Part shown: piece by piece, positions 24,010 through 33,130 of the stretch
How positions within the stretch are numbered: the stretch's first letter is position 1
How the letters are laid out: every line of letters starts with the position of its first letter
Source: HK-STAS-PATE-36 sp964565615
GTDB lineage: Bacteria; Patescibacteriota; Saccharimonadia; Saccharimonadales; JAGQNJ01
DNA length: 64,000 nucleotides
Direction of reading: 5' to 3'
NCBI GenBank assembly: GCA_964565615.1
Contig: CAZMFO010000001.1
Span: 1 to 64,000 of the forward strand
Translations under genes and position numbers: made by a program
Notes under the pieces: model-generated
Databases searched by the model: none
Seen by the model: only the letters and a program-made list of their open reading frames with translations
What the model was told of the DNA's origin: nothing

Positions 24010-26847
24010 CGTTGGAAGGAAAACAAAACTTTTGAAAAGTCTGTAGACCAGCGCCCAGAAGACAACAAATGGGTGTTTTATGATGGCCCGCCATTTTTGA
24101 CCGGTACACCACATCACGGACATTTGCTGGTATCAACAGTAAAAGATACTATGGGTCGATACCACACTATGAAAGGCCAGCGAGTTGAAAGACGATGGGG
24201 CTGGGATTGTCATGGTTTGCCGGCTGAAGTCTTTGTTGAAAAACAGCTTGGTATCAAGAATAAAAAAGAAATTGGCACCAAAATTAGCATTTCTGAATAT
24301 GTTAAACAATGTCGTTCGGCTATGGTAAAAACTGGTACGGAGTGGGAGGACACGATTGAGCGTCTGGGTCGCTGGGTTGAGTTTGAAGGCGCCTACAAAA
24401 CCATGGACAAAGAGTACATGGAGAGTGTTTGGTGGGCGTTTAAGGAACTTTACGATAACGGCAAAATCTATGAGGGCGAAAAGATTTTGGTATATTGCAC
24501 CAAAGATGCAACACCAATTAGCAAGTCCGAAGTAGCTATGGAAAACAGCTATCAAATGGATACGGACCCGAGCGTTTATGTATATTTCAAATTAGAAGAT
24601 AGTGTCTCAAGTGAGCAGGCTACTGACGATCAGACTTACATGCTAGCATGGACAACTACACCATGGACACTTCCGGCCAATGTGGCAGTGGCTGTCAATC
24701 CAAAGATTGAGTATTCTTTGATCGAGCACGAGGGCAAGAAGTTTTATGTTGCTACCGAGGCTGTAGAGCGGGTAATGCAAGACGCCAAGAAACAACCTTT
24801 AGATTATAAGTTGCTTAAAAAGATAAAAGGCAAAGAGCTTGTTGGTAAAAGATACGAGCCATTGTTTGAGAACCACGGCCCAGATGCTCATAGAGTGCTT
24901 TTGGCTGATTTTGTAACAGCAACTGATGGAACTGGTTTGGTTCACGAAGCGCCGGCCTATGGTGAAGAAGATTATGAGCTTTGCAAAAAAGAGGGAGTAC
25001 CGGTTGTTTCGATTGTAGACGAAAATGGCATCTATACCTCCGGCCGTTGGCTAGGTGAAAATATCTGGGAAATCAACAAAACTATCGCCAAGACTCTGGT
25101 GGAAGAGGGCAAGGCGCTTAAGGTTGAGTATATTCGGCATGAGTATCCGCATTGTCATCGTTGTGGCACCAAGTTGATGTATCGGGCGCACCCGAGTTGG
25201 TTTATGGATATTCAATCGCAAAAGAAAGAAATGCTAGAGGAAAACGCCAAGACCAATTGGGTGCCAGACAATCTACGCACTGGGCGGTTTCATAACATCA
25301 TTGAACAAGCTCCAGATTGGAACTTATCTCGTGATCGCTATTGGGCAACGCCAATCCCTGTTTGGAGAGGTGAGCGCAACGATGGAACTGAGGTTATTAA
25401 GGTTTTTGGTAGCTATCAAGAATTTGAAGAGTTTACCGGCAAGTACATGGATGACTATCACTTGCCAGAAGTGATGAATGTCACCTTTGAGTTGGATGGT
25501 GTGCAGATGCATCACATTGGCAAAGTTTTGGATTGTTGGTTTGAAAGTGGCTCAATGCCGTTTGCTCAATTCCACTATCCGTTTGAAAACAAGGCCAAGT
25601 TTGAGAGTATGTTCCCGGCAGATTTTATTATTGAGGCCATTGATCAGACTCGCGGATGGTTTTATAGCCTGATGGCAGTCAATGTTGGACTGTTTGGCAA
25701 GGCTCCATGGAAGAACTTGATCTGTACGGGGTTTATCAATGCGTCAGATGGTAAGAAAATGAGTAAAAAGCTCAAAAACTACACTAATCCGATGGATTTG
25801 ATAGATCAATATTCAGCAGATAGTTTTAGGTTTTTGATGCTTTCTAGTCCTCTAACTAATGGGGAAAACTTTAGTTTAGCTGATAAAGATGTCGGCGTAA
25901 TTGCCAGAAAACTTAGCATGGTTTGGAATATGTACGATTTCTTTACTATGTATGCCGAAGTTGACGGCTGGGAGTTTGATCCAACTAAACCATTTGGGTT
26001 AGACCCAAATAAGCTAGATAATTCGCTTGATGCCTGGATAGTTTCGAGGCTACATCAGCTGAATAAAGAAGTTACCGAGCAATTGGATAGTTATGATATA
26101 GCAAAAGCAATCGAGCCAATTTTACCATTTGTTGATGATGCATCTAACTGGTATGTAAGGCGAAGTCGCCGTCGTTTTTGGAAGAGTGAGGACGATGACG
26201 ATAAATCAGATGCTTACAGGACATTGCATTATGTTTTATTAAAACTTGCAGTTATTCTAGCGCCATTTACGCCTTTTCTAGCAGAAGAACTGTATCAAAA
26301 ACTTGGCGGAGGGGTAGAGTCGGTGCATTTGCTGGATTGGCCAGCAAATTATTCTGTTGATCAGACCATTTTGGACGAGATGGCAACTGTGCGTAAGTAT
26401 ATCAACGATGGTTTGGGCCAACGAGCCGAAGCTGGTATCAAGGTGCGTCAACCATTACTTAGCGTCAAGATACCCGGTATGGGTAAAAAGGTTGGTTTTG
26501 GGTCAATCCTGATGGACGAACTTAATGTTAAGCAGGTTGTTGTTGGGAAAGAAGTAGCAATCGACACCAAGATTACAAAAGAGCTTAAACAAGAAGGCCT
26601 AATGCGTGAAGTAATTAGGCTTGTACAAAATGCTCGCAAGCAGGCCGAACTTAATGTAGATGAGCGTATTAACCTTAGCTTGCTAACTAACGATAAAGAT
26701 CTAAAAGAAGCAATACAGCAATATAGTCAGATTATAAAAACCGAAACCTTGGCTACTAATCTTTCTGTTGATAAAATTACAGATAATCACAATAAATTAA
26801 GTATAGATGGGGCAGAAATAGCCATAATGATAAAAGTAAATAAATAA
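23950..26847 (+). CDS. ileS: Isoleucyl-tRNA synthetase, eukaryote-like (IleS2) type
   Basis: The protein has 965 aa. HIGH-type motif PHHGHLL in WVFYDGPPFLTGTPHHGH, the editing (CP1) domain (about 200-400) and KMSKK in DGKKMSKKLKN. The sequence around VERRWGWDCHGLPAEVFVEKQLGI is of the eukaryotic/class-2 bacterial IleS, which is associated with mupirocin resistance; no C-terminal zinc finger is seen. ATG 23950 is chosen over GTG 23947 because the duplicated copy starts at the same ATG; AGGAGG precedes it. The T-box expected upstream lies 1.6 kb away, beyond three genes. Confidence 0.96.
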   Translation: MKFKHGTRRRALEYEKDWAKRWKENKTFEKSVDQRPEDNKWVFYDGPPFLTGTPHHGHLLVSTVKDTMGRYHTMKGQRVERRWGWDCHGLPAEVFVEKQLGIKNKKEIGTKISISEYVKQCRSAMVKTGTEWEDTIERLGRWVEFEGAYKTMDKEYMESVWWAFKELYDNGKIYEGEKILVYCTKDATPISKSEVAMENSYQMDTDPSVYVYFKLEDSVSSEQATDDQTYMLAWTTTPWTLPANVAVAVNPKIEYSLIEHEGKKFYVATEAVERVMQDAKKQPLDYKLLKKIKGKELVGKRYEPLFENHGPDAHRVLLADFVTATDGTGLVHEAPAYGEEDYELCKKEGVPVVSIVDENGIYTSGRWLGENIWEINKTIAKTLVEEGKALKVEYIRHEYPHCHRCGTKLMYRAHPSWFMDIQSQKKEMLEENAKTNWVPDNLRTGRFHNIIEQAPDWNLSRDRYWATPIPVWRGERNDGTEVIKVFGSYQEFEEFTGKYMDDYHLPEVMNVTFELDGVQMHHIGKVLDCWFESGSMPFAQFHYPFENKAKFESMFPADFIIEAIDQTRGWFYSLMAVNVGLFGKAPWKNLICTGFINASDGKKMSKKLKNYTNPMDLIDQYSADSFRFLMLSSPLTNGENFSLADKDVGVIARKLSMVWNMYDFFTMYAEVDGWEFDPTKPFGLDPNKLDNSLDAWIVSRLHQLNKEVTEQLDSYDIAKAIEPILPFVDDASNWYVRRSRRRFWKSEDDDDKSDAYRTLHYVLLKLAVILAPFTPFLAEELYQKLGGGVESVHLLDWPANYSVDQTILDEMATVRKYINDGLGQRAEAGIKVRQPLLSVKIPGMGKKVGFGSILMDELNVKQVVVGKEVAIDTKITKELKQEGLMREVIRLVQNARKQAELNVDERINLSLLTNDKDLKEAIQQYSQIIKTETLATNLSVDKITDNHNKLSIDGAEIAIMIKVNK

Positions 26848-26851
26848 AGTC

Positions 26852-26880
26852 TTTACACAACAGGGGTAATTTGCTACACT
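26852..26880 (+). promoter_or_regulatory. Promoter of rplU
   Basis: TTTACA (26852-26857), 17-bp spacer, TACACT (26875-26880); leader of ~38 nt to ATG 26926. Confidence 0.7.
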
Positions 26881-26925
26881 TACTTGAGTAACTTTATTTT
26901 AAAGAATGGAAAATACGAGAAATAT

Positions 26926-27237
26926 ATGAAGAAGGCAGTAATTGCCAGCGGCGGCAAGCAGTATTTAGTAACCGAAGGCGAAACTCTAGAAGTAGAACGC
27001 ATCAAAGACGCAAAAGATAAATTAACTTTTGTGCCATTATTGGTAATTGATGGAGAAAAGGTTCTAGTCGGTACTCCAGAAGTAGAAGGCGCCAAAGTTA
27101 ATGCCAAGATAGTTGAAGAATTAAAGGCAGACAAGGTTACTTCTATTCGTTATAAAGCCAAAAAACGCGTTAAAAAGGTGCGTGGTCATCGACAAATCAA
27201 AACTCGCATTTCTATTGAAAAAATCTCCACCAAGTAG
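26926..27237 (+). CDS. rplU: 50S ribosomal protein L21
   Basis: The protein has 103 aa. The start MKKAVIASGGKQYLV, the VPLL.IDGEKV.VGTP middle and the KAKKRVKKVRGHRQIKTRISI signature are those of L21. ATG 26926 is the family start. rpmA (L27), normally the next gene, is not present; a sigma factor follows instead. Confidence 0.95.
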   Translation: MKKAVIASGGKQYLVTEGETLEVERIKDAKDKLTFVPLLVIDGEKVLVGTPEVEGAKVNAKIVEELKADKVTSIRYKAKKRVKKVRGHRQIKTRISIEKISTK

Positions 27238-27258
27238 ACTACAGCAGGGTATTTGTAT

Positions 27259-27287
27259 TTGACTAAAGTGCAATACTATACTATAAT
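27259..27287 (+). promoter_or_regulatory. Promoter of the sigma-factor gene, leaderless type
   Basis: TTGACT (27259-27264), exactly 17 bp, TATAAT (27282-27287), then 6 nt to ATG 27294. This is the clearest leaderless arrangement in the window. Confidence 0.85.
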
Positions 27288-27293
27288 AGTATT

Positions 27294-28274
27294 ATGTTTG
27301 ATGCAGAAAATACCCCTGAAATTATTAGGGAGCATATGGAGTCCGACGAATATCAAGAGGGACTTATTCGAGACATAGAACTAACTAATAGAATAAAGGC
27401 TGGCTATACTCAGGCGGAGCCAACTGATGAAAATCCTAACCCAAAAATTGACGAGGGTATTTTAGATGATGATGCACGCGAGGCTTTGAGCGAGCTGAGT
27501 GGGGTTTACCAACCATTAATGCGTAAAATACTAAACAAAGAATACCGCAAAGCAAAACAAGCCTCGCCTATGATTAGTAAAGATGATTTAGAGCAAGAAG
27601 CGTTCTGTGGATTATTTAGAGCATCTTTAGCATGGGACCCGGAAAGAGGAAATGGTAGCTTTACTAGTTATGCTAGGCAATCCATTTGGGGTAGTGTTCG
27701 CAGATATGTTGACGAAGTTAAAGGGGCGGTCAGGGTCCCCGCTTTGATGAGGAACAAGATTGATAGGGCAAGGAATACCTATTGGTCTATTTATGGCACA
27801 GAAGAACATTTACCCATGAGAGAGCGTTTAGCTACAGCACTAGGCACTTCAATAGAGTGGGTAGTTGAGATTATGCAAGTTGAGGCTATGACTGATCAGA
27901 TGGGTTCAATAGATCAGGGCTACTTTAGGGACGATCGCGATCAACATAGTACTTACGGTAAGGGCGAAGGACTATGGCATCCAATTGATCCATCAGCTAG
28001 CGAAATGCAAACTGTTGAAGAAGGGTTGATAATCAGTGAAATTAAACGGGTTGTTAACTCGGTGTTGGATGAAGCTAAAGGAGAAGGATTAACAGACCGA
28101 CATATGAAAGTTATTCAGATGAGATTTTTACGACCTGACAATGAAAGATTAACTTTAGAAGAAACGGGCAGGGTTTTAGGCATTACTAGAGAGAGTGCGC
28201 GTCAAATTGAAGCAAAAGCCTTAGCCAAACTTAGACATCCAAGAGTTAGGGATAAGTTAGAAGCATTATTGTAA
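27294..28274 (+). CDS. Sigma-70 family RNA polymerase sigma factor
   Basis: The protein has 326 aa. Region 2 lies at about 100-145 (DLEQEAFCGLFRASLAWDP...SFTSYARQSIWGSVRRYV), region 3 begins VRVPALMRNKIDRARN, and region 4.2 is LTLEETGRVLGITRESARQIEAKALAKLRHP. Region 1.1 is absent and the usual region 1.2 motif is not evident, so it may be a reduced primary sigma or an alternative one. Region 4 is close to RpoD, matching the TTGACA/TATAAT-type promoters found here. Confidence 0.88.
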   Translation: MFDAENTPEIIREHMESDEYQEGLIRDIELTNRIKAGYTQAEPTDENPNPKIDEGILDDDAREALSELSGVYQPLMRKILNKEYRKAKQASPMISKDDLEQEAFCGLFRASLAWDPERGNGSFTSYARQSIWGSVRRYVDEVKGAVRVPALMRNKIDRARNTYWSIYGTEEHLPMRERLATALGTSIEWVVEIMQVEAMTDQMGSIDQGYFRDDRDQHSTYGKGEGLWHPIDPSASEMQTVEEGLIISEIKRVVNSVLDEAKGEGLTDRHMKVIQMRFLRPDNERLTLEETGRVLGITRESARQIEAKALAKLRHPRVRDKLEALL

Positions 28275-28293
28275 TAACTTATATGAATTTGGT

Positions 28294-28322
28294 TGAGTTT
28301 GAGGTGTGAAAATGCTACTCTA
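28294..28322 (+). promoter_or_regulatory. Promoter of parA-parB
   Basis: TTGAGT (28294-28299), 17-bp spacer, TACTCT (28317-28322). The start would be ~15 nt before ATG 28344, with GAGGGT just upstream of the ATG. Confidence 0.6.
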
Positions 28323-28343
28323 AAGAGTGAAAAGTATGAGGGT

Positions 28344-29099
28344 ATGAGACATATAATTGCGATATTGAATCAAAAAGGTGGCGTTGGCAAAACGACTAGC
28401 ACTATAAATATTGGTGCATATCTAGCAAAAATGGGTCGCTCGGTTTTGATAGTCGATCTTGATCCTCAAGGAAATGCTACTAGTGGGCTAGGTAAAAGCG
28501 GTCAGTTTACTGCCTCTACTTACGATTTATTATTAGGGGGTGCGACTTTGAGTGATGCAATTATAGATGTAGATGGAGCAGATTTGTCTTTAGTGCCAGC
28601 AAATGCCCATCTTGCAGGAGTAGAGGTTGAATTAGTATCTCAGCATAATCGGGAGAGTCGCTTGAAGACTGTTTTAGCTCAAGCCTCACAAGATTATGTC
28701 TTGATTGATTGTCCGCCATCGTTAGGCTTATTGAGCGTAAATGCTTTGACTGCTTGTGATTCGGTAATTATTCCAGTCCAGGCTGAATATTATGCACTTG
28801 AGGGGCTAACACAATTGCTCGGAACAATTCAAAAAGTAAAAAAAGGATTAAATCCAGATTTGGATTTATTAGGAGTGGTAGTAACGATGTACGATAGTCG
28901 GACATCTTTGTCAGACAGCGTTTATAAAGAACTACAAAAGCATTTTGGGCAGAAATTGTTTAAGACAGTTATCCCCAGAAATGTTCGTTTAGCAGAAGCG
29001 CCAAGCTATGGTAAAACAATTGCTGACCACGATAAATGGTCGCGAGGCGCTAGGGCTTATAAGTCATTAGCAAAGGAGATTGATAAGTATGTCAACTAA
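28344..29099 (+). CDS. parA: Chromosome partitioning ATPase ParA (Soj)
   Basis: The 251-aa Walker-type ATPase has the deviant Walker A KGGVGKTTSTIN, Walker A' LIVDLDPQGNATSGLG and Walker B DYVLIDCPPSLG. The family start is MRHIIAILNQKGG at 28344. It drives origin segregation with ParB, encoded next, whose start lies inside the last 11 bases of this gene. No parS site was recognised in the window. Confidence 0.95.
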   Translation: MRHIIAILNQKGGVGKTTSTINIGAYLAKMGRSVLIVDLDPQGNATSGLGKSGQFTASTYDLLLGGATLSDAIIDVDGADLSLVPANAHLAGVEVELVSQHNRESRLKTVLAQASQDYVLIDCPPSLGLLSVNALTACDSVIIPVQAEYYALEGLTQLLGTIQKVKKGLNPDLDLLGVVVTMYDSRTSLSDSVYKELQKHFGQKLFKTVIPRNVRLAEAPSYGKTIADHDKWSRGARAYKSLAKEIDKYVN

Positions 29100-29949
29100 A
29101 ACTGGGTTAGGTAAGGGATTGGATGCTTTAATTCCAGAGGAATTTGATTCTTCTATTTTGGAGAGCAATGAGCGTATTCAAAAATTACCTATTAAAGCGG
29201 TTGTCCCAAATCCAGATCAGCCACGAAAGCATTTTGACGAAGAATCCTTAAGTGAATTGGCAAAATCTATTAAGTCGCACGGCATAGTTCAGCCATTGAT
29301 AGTAACAAAAAATGGCGAAAAGTATCGCATTATTGCTGGCGAACGACGATGGCGATCGGCTCAACTAGCTGGTCTTAAAGAAGTCCCGGCTGTGGTGAGG
29401 TCGCTAGAGCTAATTGAGGAACTTGAGGTAGCAATAATTGAGAATGTTCAAAGAGTGGATTTATCGCCTTTAGAGCAGGCTCTGTCAATTCAGCGATTGC
29501 ATAATCAGTTTAATCTTAGTTATGCCGAAATAGCCGAAAAACTTGGGAGGGCAGTACCAACCATACATAATACAGTTCGCTTATTGCAGTTACCGCAAAT
29601 AGCAAAGGAGGCGCTAGAAAAGAGCCAAATAACAGAAGGTCACGCCCGGGCAGTTTTGGCACTGAAGGATGACACTCAGAGACAGAAGGAGTTGTTAGAA
29701 TCTATCTTAAAATATGGCTGGACTGTCCGTCAGGCCGAACAGTTTGTGACGGCCAGTCGTCAAGAAGAAAAGCAATCTACAAGTAAAGTTAAAGCCCATA
29801 TGGCAACTACTAACACTCAAACCGAAGTACTCGCTAAAAAACTCAAGACTTCTATTAATATACGGCGAACAGCTAAGGGTGGCAAATTAGAAGTATATTT
29901 TAAGGATGATGCTGACCTTGACAGAATAACCACTGTGCTGATAGGTTAG
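29089..29949 (+). CDS. parB: Chromosome partitioning protein ParB (Spo0J)
   Basis: The protein has 286 aa. GLGKGLDALIP at the N-terminus (ParA-stimulating peptide), the CTP-binding ParB domain with GEKYRIIAGERRWRS and IIENVQRVDLSPLEQA, and the helix-turn-helix LSYAEIAEKLGRAVPTIHNTVRLL. The C-terminal dimerisation domain is at about 230-286. Start ATG 29089 overlaps parA by 11 bp. Confidence 0.95.
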   Translation: MSTKTGLGKGLDALIPEEFDSSILESNERIQKLPIKAVVPNPDQPRKHFDEESLSELAKSIKSHGIVQPLIVTKNGEKYRIIAGERRWRSAQLAGLKEVPAVVRSLELIEELEVAIIENVQRVDLSPLEQALSIQRLHNQFNLSYAEIAEKLGRAVPTIHNTVRLLQLPQIAKEALEKSQITEGHARAVLALKDDTQRQKELLESILKYGWTVRQAEQFVTASRQEEKQSTSKVKAHMATTNTQTEVLAKKLKTSINIRRTAKGGKLEVYFKDDADLDRITTVLIG

Positions 29950-30632
29950 AATGTTTGAGCTTTGTTAAGAGGGAATATCCGTAAGCCTAATTTTCCGACA
30001 ATCGTTTTGTCGGCAATTGGGCCAAAATAGCGGGAGTCCAACGAGTTGTCGCGGTTGTCTCCCATTACAAAAACATATCCATCCGGCACCGTAACATCAA
30101 CATTGCCTTTGGTGGAAGAAAAAGATTTACTATATTCTTGACCTTTGTCGGGGTTAAAGCCGTTGGGGTGTTTAGAACTGTAAATTGTCACGACTCCATC
30201 TTTAACGACTACTCGCTCGTCGGGGAGGCCGATAACTCGTTTTACTAATTGACGAGCAGACCCTGATTCATTAAGTGAAAAAATAATAACTTGATATCTA
30301 GGAGGGGCATAATCTCGGCTGGTGATGCGGGCTAGTGTTCGGTCTATCTTGTTGACAATTAGCAGGTCCTTGTCTTGGAGTGTCTGTTGCATACTTGGGC
30401 CATCGACTTCGTAGGATTGAATAACAAAAGTGATCAAAAAAAGTGCCAGTAGTGGTGCGGCAAGGAATAGCATAACTGTAGAGATGATATTGCGCATAGT
30501 ATCAGATTTAGAGTTGGTATCTTTTTGCGCAACATCTGTTTCTACGGGGGCAGTGGGTTGCTGTTCGGGCTGGCTAGTGGGCTGAGGGTTGTTCGTATTA
30601 TTGTTTAATTGCGGTGAGTTCGTATTAGACAT
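29946..30632 (-). CDS. lepB: Signal peptidase I
   Basis: The 228-aa membrane protease releases secreted proteins. A disordered Gln/Asn/Pro-rich N-terminus (1-45) precedes one transmembrane helix (about 47-70). Catalytic Ser is in DGPSMQQTL, catalytic Lys in QLVKRVIGLPDE, and box E is GDNRDNSLDSRYFGPI. Convergent with parB, overlapping its stop by 4 bp. Confidence 0.95.
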   Translation of the reverse strand: MSNTNSPQLNNNTNNPQPTSQPEQQPTAPVETDVAQKDTNSKSDTMRNIISTVMLFLAAPLLALFLITFVIQSYEVDGPSMQQTLQDKDLLIVNKIDRTLARITSRDYAPPRYQVIIFSLNESGSARQLVKRVIGLPDERVVVKDGVVTIYSSKHPNGFNPDKGQEYSKSFSSTKGNVDVTVPDGYVFVMGDNRDNSLDSRYFGPIADKTIVGKLGLRIFPLNKAQTF

Positions 30633-30694
30633 ATCAGCCTATAACTATACTTTAATCAGGCAAAAATAGCCATAAAAAGATATCTCTTTTGGTT

Positions 30695-30722
30695 TTGAAA
30701 ATATCAGCCATAACGCTATACT
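30695..30722 (+). promoter_or_regulatory. Promoter of the LCP gene
   Basis: TTGAAA (30695-30700), 16-bp spacer, TATACT (30717-30722); 14 nt to ATG 30737, so only a very short leader. Confidence 0.65.
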
Positions 30723-30736
30723 AGAGTACGCGTGTT

Positions 30737-32389
30737 ATGGATAATTTTCGAAGAATAAAGCGTGTTAAGTCAGATAGCATAGATGGTTTTGTAAGGAGCG
30801 ATTATAGTAGTCGCCCGCTTGACTCAAAACACAATAAAAGACCTAATTCATTTGAAGGTCTTCGGATTAAATCTCCACAAACAAGAATTGGCAACTTTTC
30901 TGGAGGCGATGGCTTTATTGCTCGTAAAACAAAGTCAATTTTACCCGATGGGAGATCTTTGGGGCGTAAACCCCACAAAGTTGTTAAGCCATTGGATATG
31001 AGTCTAGGGGATGATAGCTCACCAAAAAAAAGGCGAAGCAAGAAACCCAAAAAACTCCTTAAACATCTCTTACGAGGCAGTATCGCTTGTTTGTTAGTGG
31101 CTCTAATAATTGGTAGCTATATTGGTGTTAGGGGTTATTTACGAGCTAGAGAAATTTTTAAGGGAGGTGGTGACTCTGTTGCATGGAAGTGTCAACCAGA
31201 TCCAGCAATCTTAAAACAAGAGGGTGATGGTCGGATGAACTTTTTGTTACTTGGAAAGGGGGGGCCAGAACAGTCTGATGGGCCAGACCTAACAGATACA
31301 ATCATTGTTGCTAGCGTAGATCCTTGCAATAAAGAGGCGGGCTTATTAAGTATTCCTCGAGATTTAGCAGTCAAGATGGAAAGCGGAGAAACGCAAAAAA
31401 TAAATGCAGTTTATGCCTTAACAAAAATGTCTAGTAATAATGCCGGGAAGCCCGATGAGGAAGTTGAAAAGGCTGGAATAAAGGCAATAGAGGATGTCGT
31501 AGAGAATGTAACGGGGCTAAACATTAATTACTATGCCATGATTGACTTTGAGGCCTTTGAAAAGGCCATCAACTCGGTGGGTGGCATTGATATTAATGTC
31601 AAGGAGTCAGTATCAGAAAATATGTTACTAAAAGGCAAACCATATCGCTTAAATGTTCCTGTAGGCAATGTGCACTTTGATGGCCTTAAGGCCTTAGCCT
31701 ATTCTAGATGTCGGCACTGTGATAACAGAAATGATTTTGGCAGATCCGAACGCCAAAGAGAGATAATCATTGCTCTTAAGGGGAAAATTATTAGTTTAGG
31801 GACTTTTAGTAACCCGGTTAAGGTGTCTCAATTGATTGATAGCTTTGGGTCGCGAGTTATTACTAATCTTTCGGTGCCCGATGATGCTATGAAGCTCTAT
31901 GCATTAGGTCAGGAAATTAACGAATCAAACATTAAATCGGTTAGTTTGGTTGATGAACCCAATGTCTTAATAGGTTCGGGGGGCGCTAACTTGGGGCTGG
32001 GTTCGGTTCAGGTGCCTAAAGCCGGGCTGTATAAGTATACAGATATTCAAAACTTTGTTAGAGCAACTTTTGTTGACGGATTTATTAAAAAAGAAAATGC
32101 TGGGGTGGTGGTTTATAATGGGACCTCTGTTGGTGGTTTGGCAAGTAATAAGGCAAATGTGCTAAAAGGTTATGGATACAATGTTGTAGATGTAGGCGAT
32201 GCTCCGTCAAAGAGTAATGCCAGCACAATAATCGTTGATCTTAAGAAAAAAGATACGAAATATACCAAAAAGTATTTAGAATTGAGATATAAAACTACTG
32301 CCACAACGACATTGCCAGACGGCATTATTCCTCCAGAAAATGCAGACTTTGTTATAATACTAGGACAGAATGAAACGAGTAACCGATAA
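30737..32389 (+). CDS. LytR-CpsA-Psr family glycopolymer ligase
   Basis: The protein has 550 aa. A long basic cytoplasmic N-terminus (1-110), one transmembrane helix (about 112-132) and an extracellular LCP domain (about 165-390: MNFLLLGKGG, LTDTIIVASVD, LLSIPRDLAV, GLKALAYSRCRHCDNRNDFGRSERQREII). A C-terminal LytR_C domain (about 455-545: VVVYNGTSVGGLASNKANVLKGYGYNV) follows. LCP proteins attach teichoic-acid-like polymers to peptidoglycan. A CRHC pair inside the LCP domain is unusual and might form a disulfide. Confidence 0.9.
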   Translation: MDNFRRIKRVKSDSIDGFVRSDYSSRPLDSKHNKRPNSFEGLRIKSPQTRIGNFSGGDGFIARKTKSILPDGRSLGRKPHKVVKPLDMSLGDDSSPKKRRSKKPKKLLKHLLRGSIACLLVALIIGSYIGVRGYLRAREIFKGGGDSVAWKCQPDPAILKQEGDGRMNFLLLGKGGPEQSDGPDLTDTIIVASVDPCNKEAGLLSIPRDLAVKMESGETQKINAVYALTKMSSNNAGKPDEEVEKAGIKAIEDVVENVTGLNINYYAMIDFEAFEKAINSVGGIDINVKESVSENMLLKGKPYRLNVPVGNVHFDGLKALAYSRCRHCDNRNDFGRSERQREIIIALKGKIISLGTFSNPVKVSQLIDSFGSRVITNLSVPDDAMKLYALGQEINESNIKSVSLVDEPNVLIGSGGANLGLGSVQVPKAGLYKYTDIQNFVRATFVDGFIKKENAGVVVYNGTSVGGLASNKANVLKGYGYNVVDVGDAPSKSNASTIIVDLKKKDTKYTKKYLELRYKTTATTTLPDGIIPPENADFVIILGQNETSNR

Positions 32390-33119
32390 GATCAAGCCAG
32401 TAGCTGGCTTCTCGCATATATTTCACCTGCTATTGACGGTGGTGATGCCGTTATCTATTTATGTTCTGATACGCCTAAACTTGGTGCCGTTGGCAATAAT
32501 CTTGGTGTTTTTAAGTAAATGGCGGATGTTCTCGGTGCGTCCCAGATATTGGCTACCTTTAATTAGGGCCAATGCCGTAGATATGATTGTTGGTGTGGCG
32601 ACTATTATATTTATGGTCAACACTTCTAGTGGGTTAACGCAATTAATTTGGGCGGTAGCTTATGCACTTTGGTTGGTGTTGATCAAGCCTAGCTCAAGTG
32701 TGTTTGGGATATCGCTTCAAGCTTTTTTGGCGTTTGTTTATGGTTTAGTCGCAGTGTACTTAGAGTGGGGGGGTTCAACAGCAGGTGTCATTATGTTTAT
32801 GACATGGATTGTTTGTTACTCTGTTGCGCGACATTATTTTTCTAGTTTTGATGAATCTCATTCGGCGTTTCTTTCAAATGCATGGGGCTTGTTTGGAGCA
32901 GGGCTTTCTTGGATAATGTCGTTTTGGTTACTGTATTATCAGGTATTTTCGCAGGTTTCATTGTTACTTATTGTATTAGGATTTGGTCTCGGAACATTGT
33001 ATTACCTAGAAAAAGCTGATCGTTTATCTATTTTAATTAGAAGACAGATTGTTTTTGTTATGATTGCCGTCGTAATCATAACATTGGTATTTTCTGATTG
33101 GGGTAATCAATTAACATAA
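32370..33119 (+). CDS. Polytopic membrane protein, unknown function
   Basis: The protein has 249 aa with about seven hydrophobic segments and short loops; no enzyme motif recognised. It begins inside the LCP gene (20-bp overlap), where TATAAT at 32353-32358 lies 11 nt before the ATG, so it could be translated in the LCP operon or from its own promoter. Followed 11 bp later by the HtrA gene. A role in envelope maintenance is suggested by position only. Confidence 0.7.
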   Translation: MKRVTDKIKPVAGFSHIFHLLLTVVMPLSIYVLIRLNLVPLAIILVFLSKWRMFSVRPRYWLPLIRANAVDMIVGVATIIFMVNTSSGLTQLIWAVAYALWLVLIKPSSSVFGISLQAFLAFVYGLVAVYLEWGGSTAGVIMFMTWIVCYSVARHYFSSFDESHSAFLSNAWGLFGAGLSWIMSFWLLYYQVFSQVSLLLIVLGFGLGTLYYLEKADRLSILIRRQIVFVMIAVVIITLVFSDWGNQLT

Positions 33120-33130
33120 AAGGGAGGTGT

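Noticed and set aside
28344..29949. parS site near parA-parB
   Set aside because: No sequence close to the known TGTTTCACGTGAAACA consensus was seen here.
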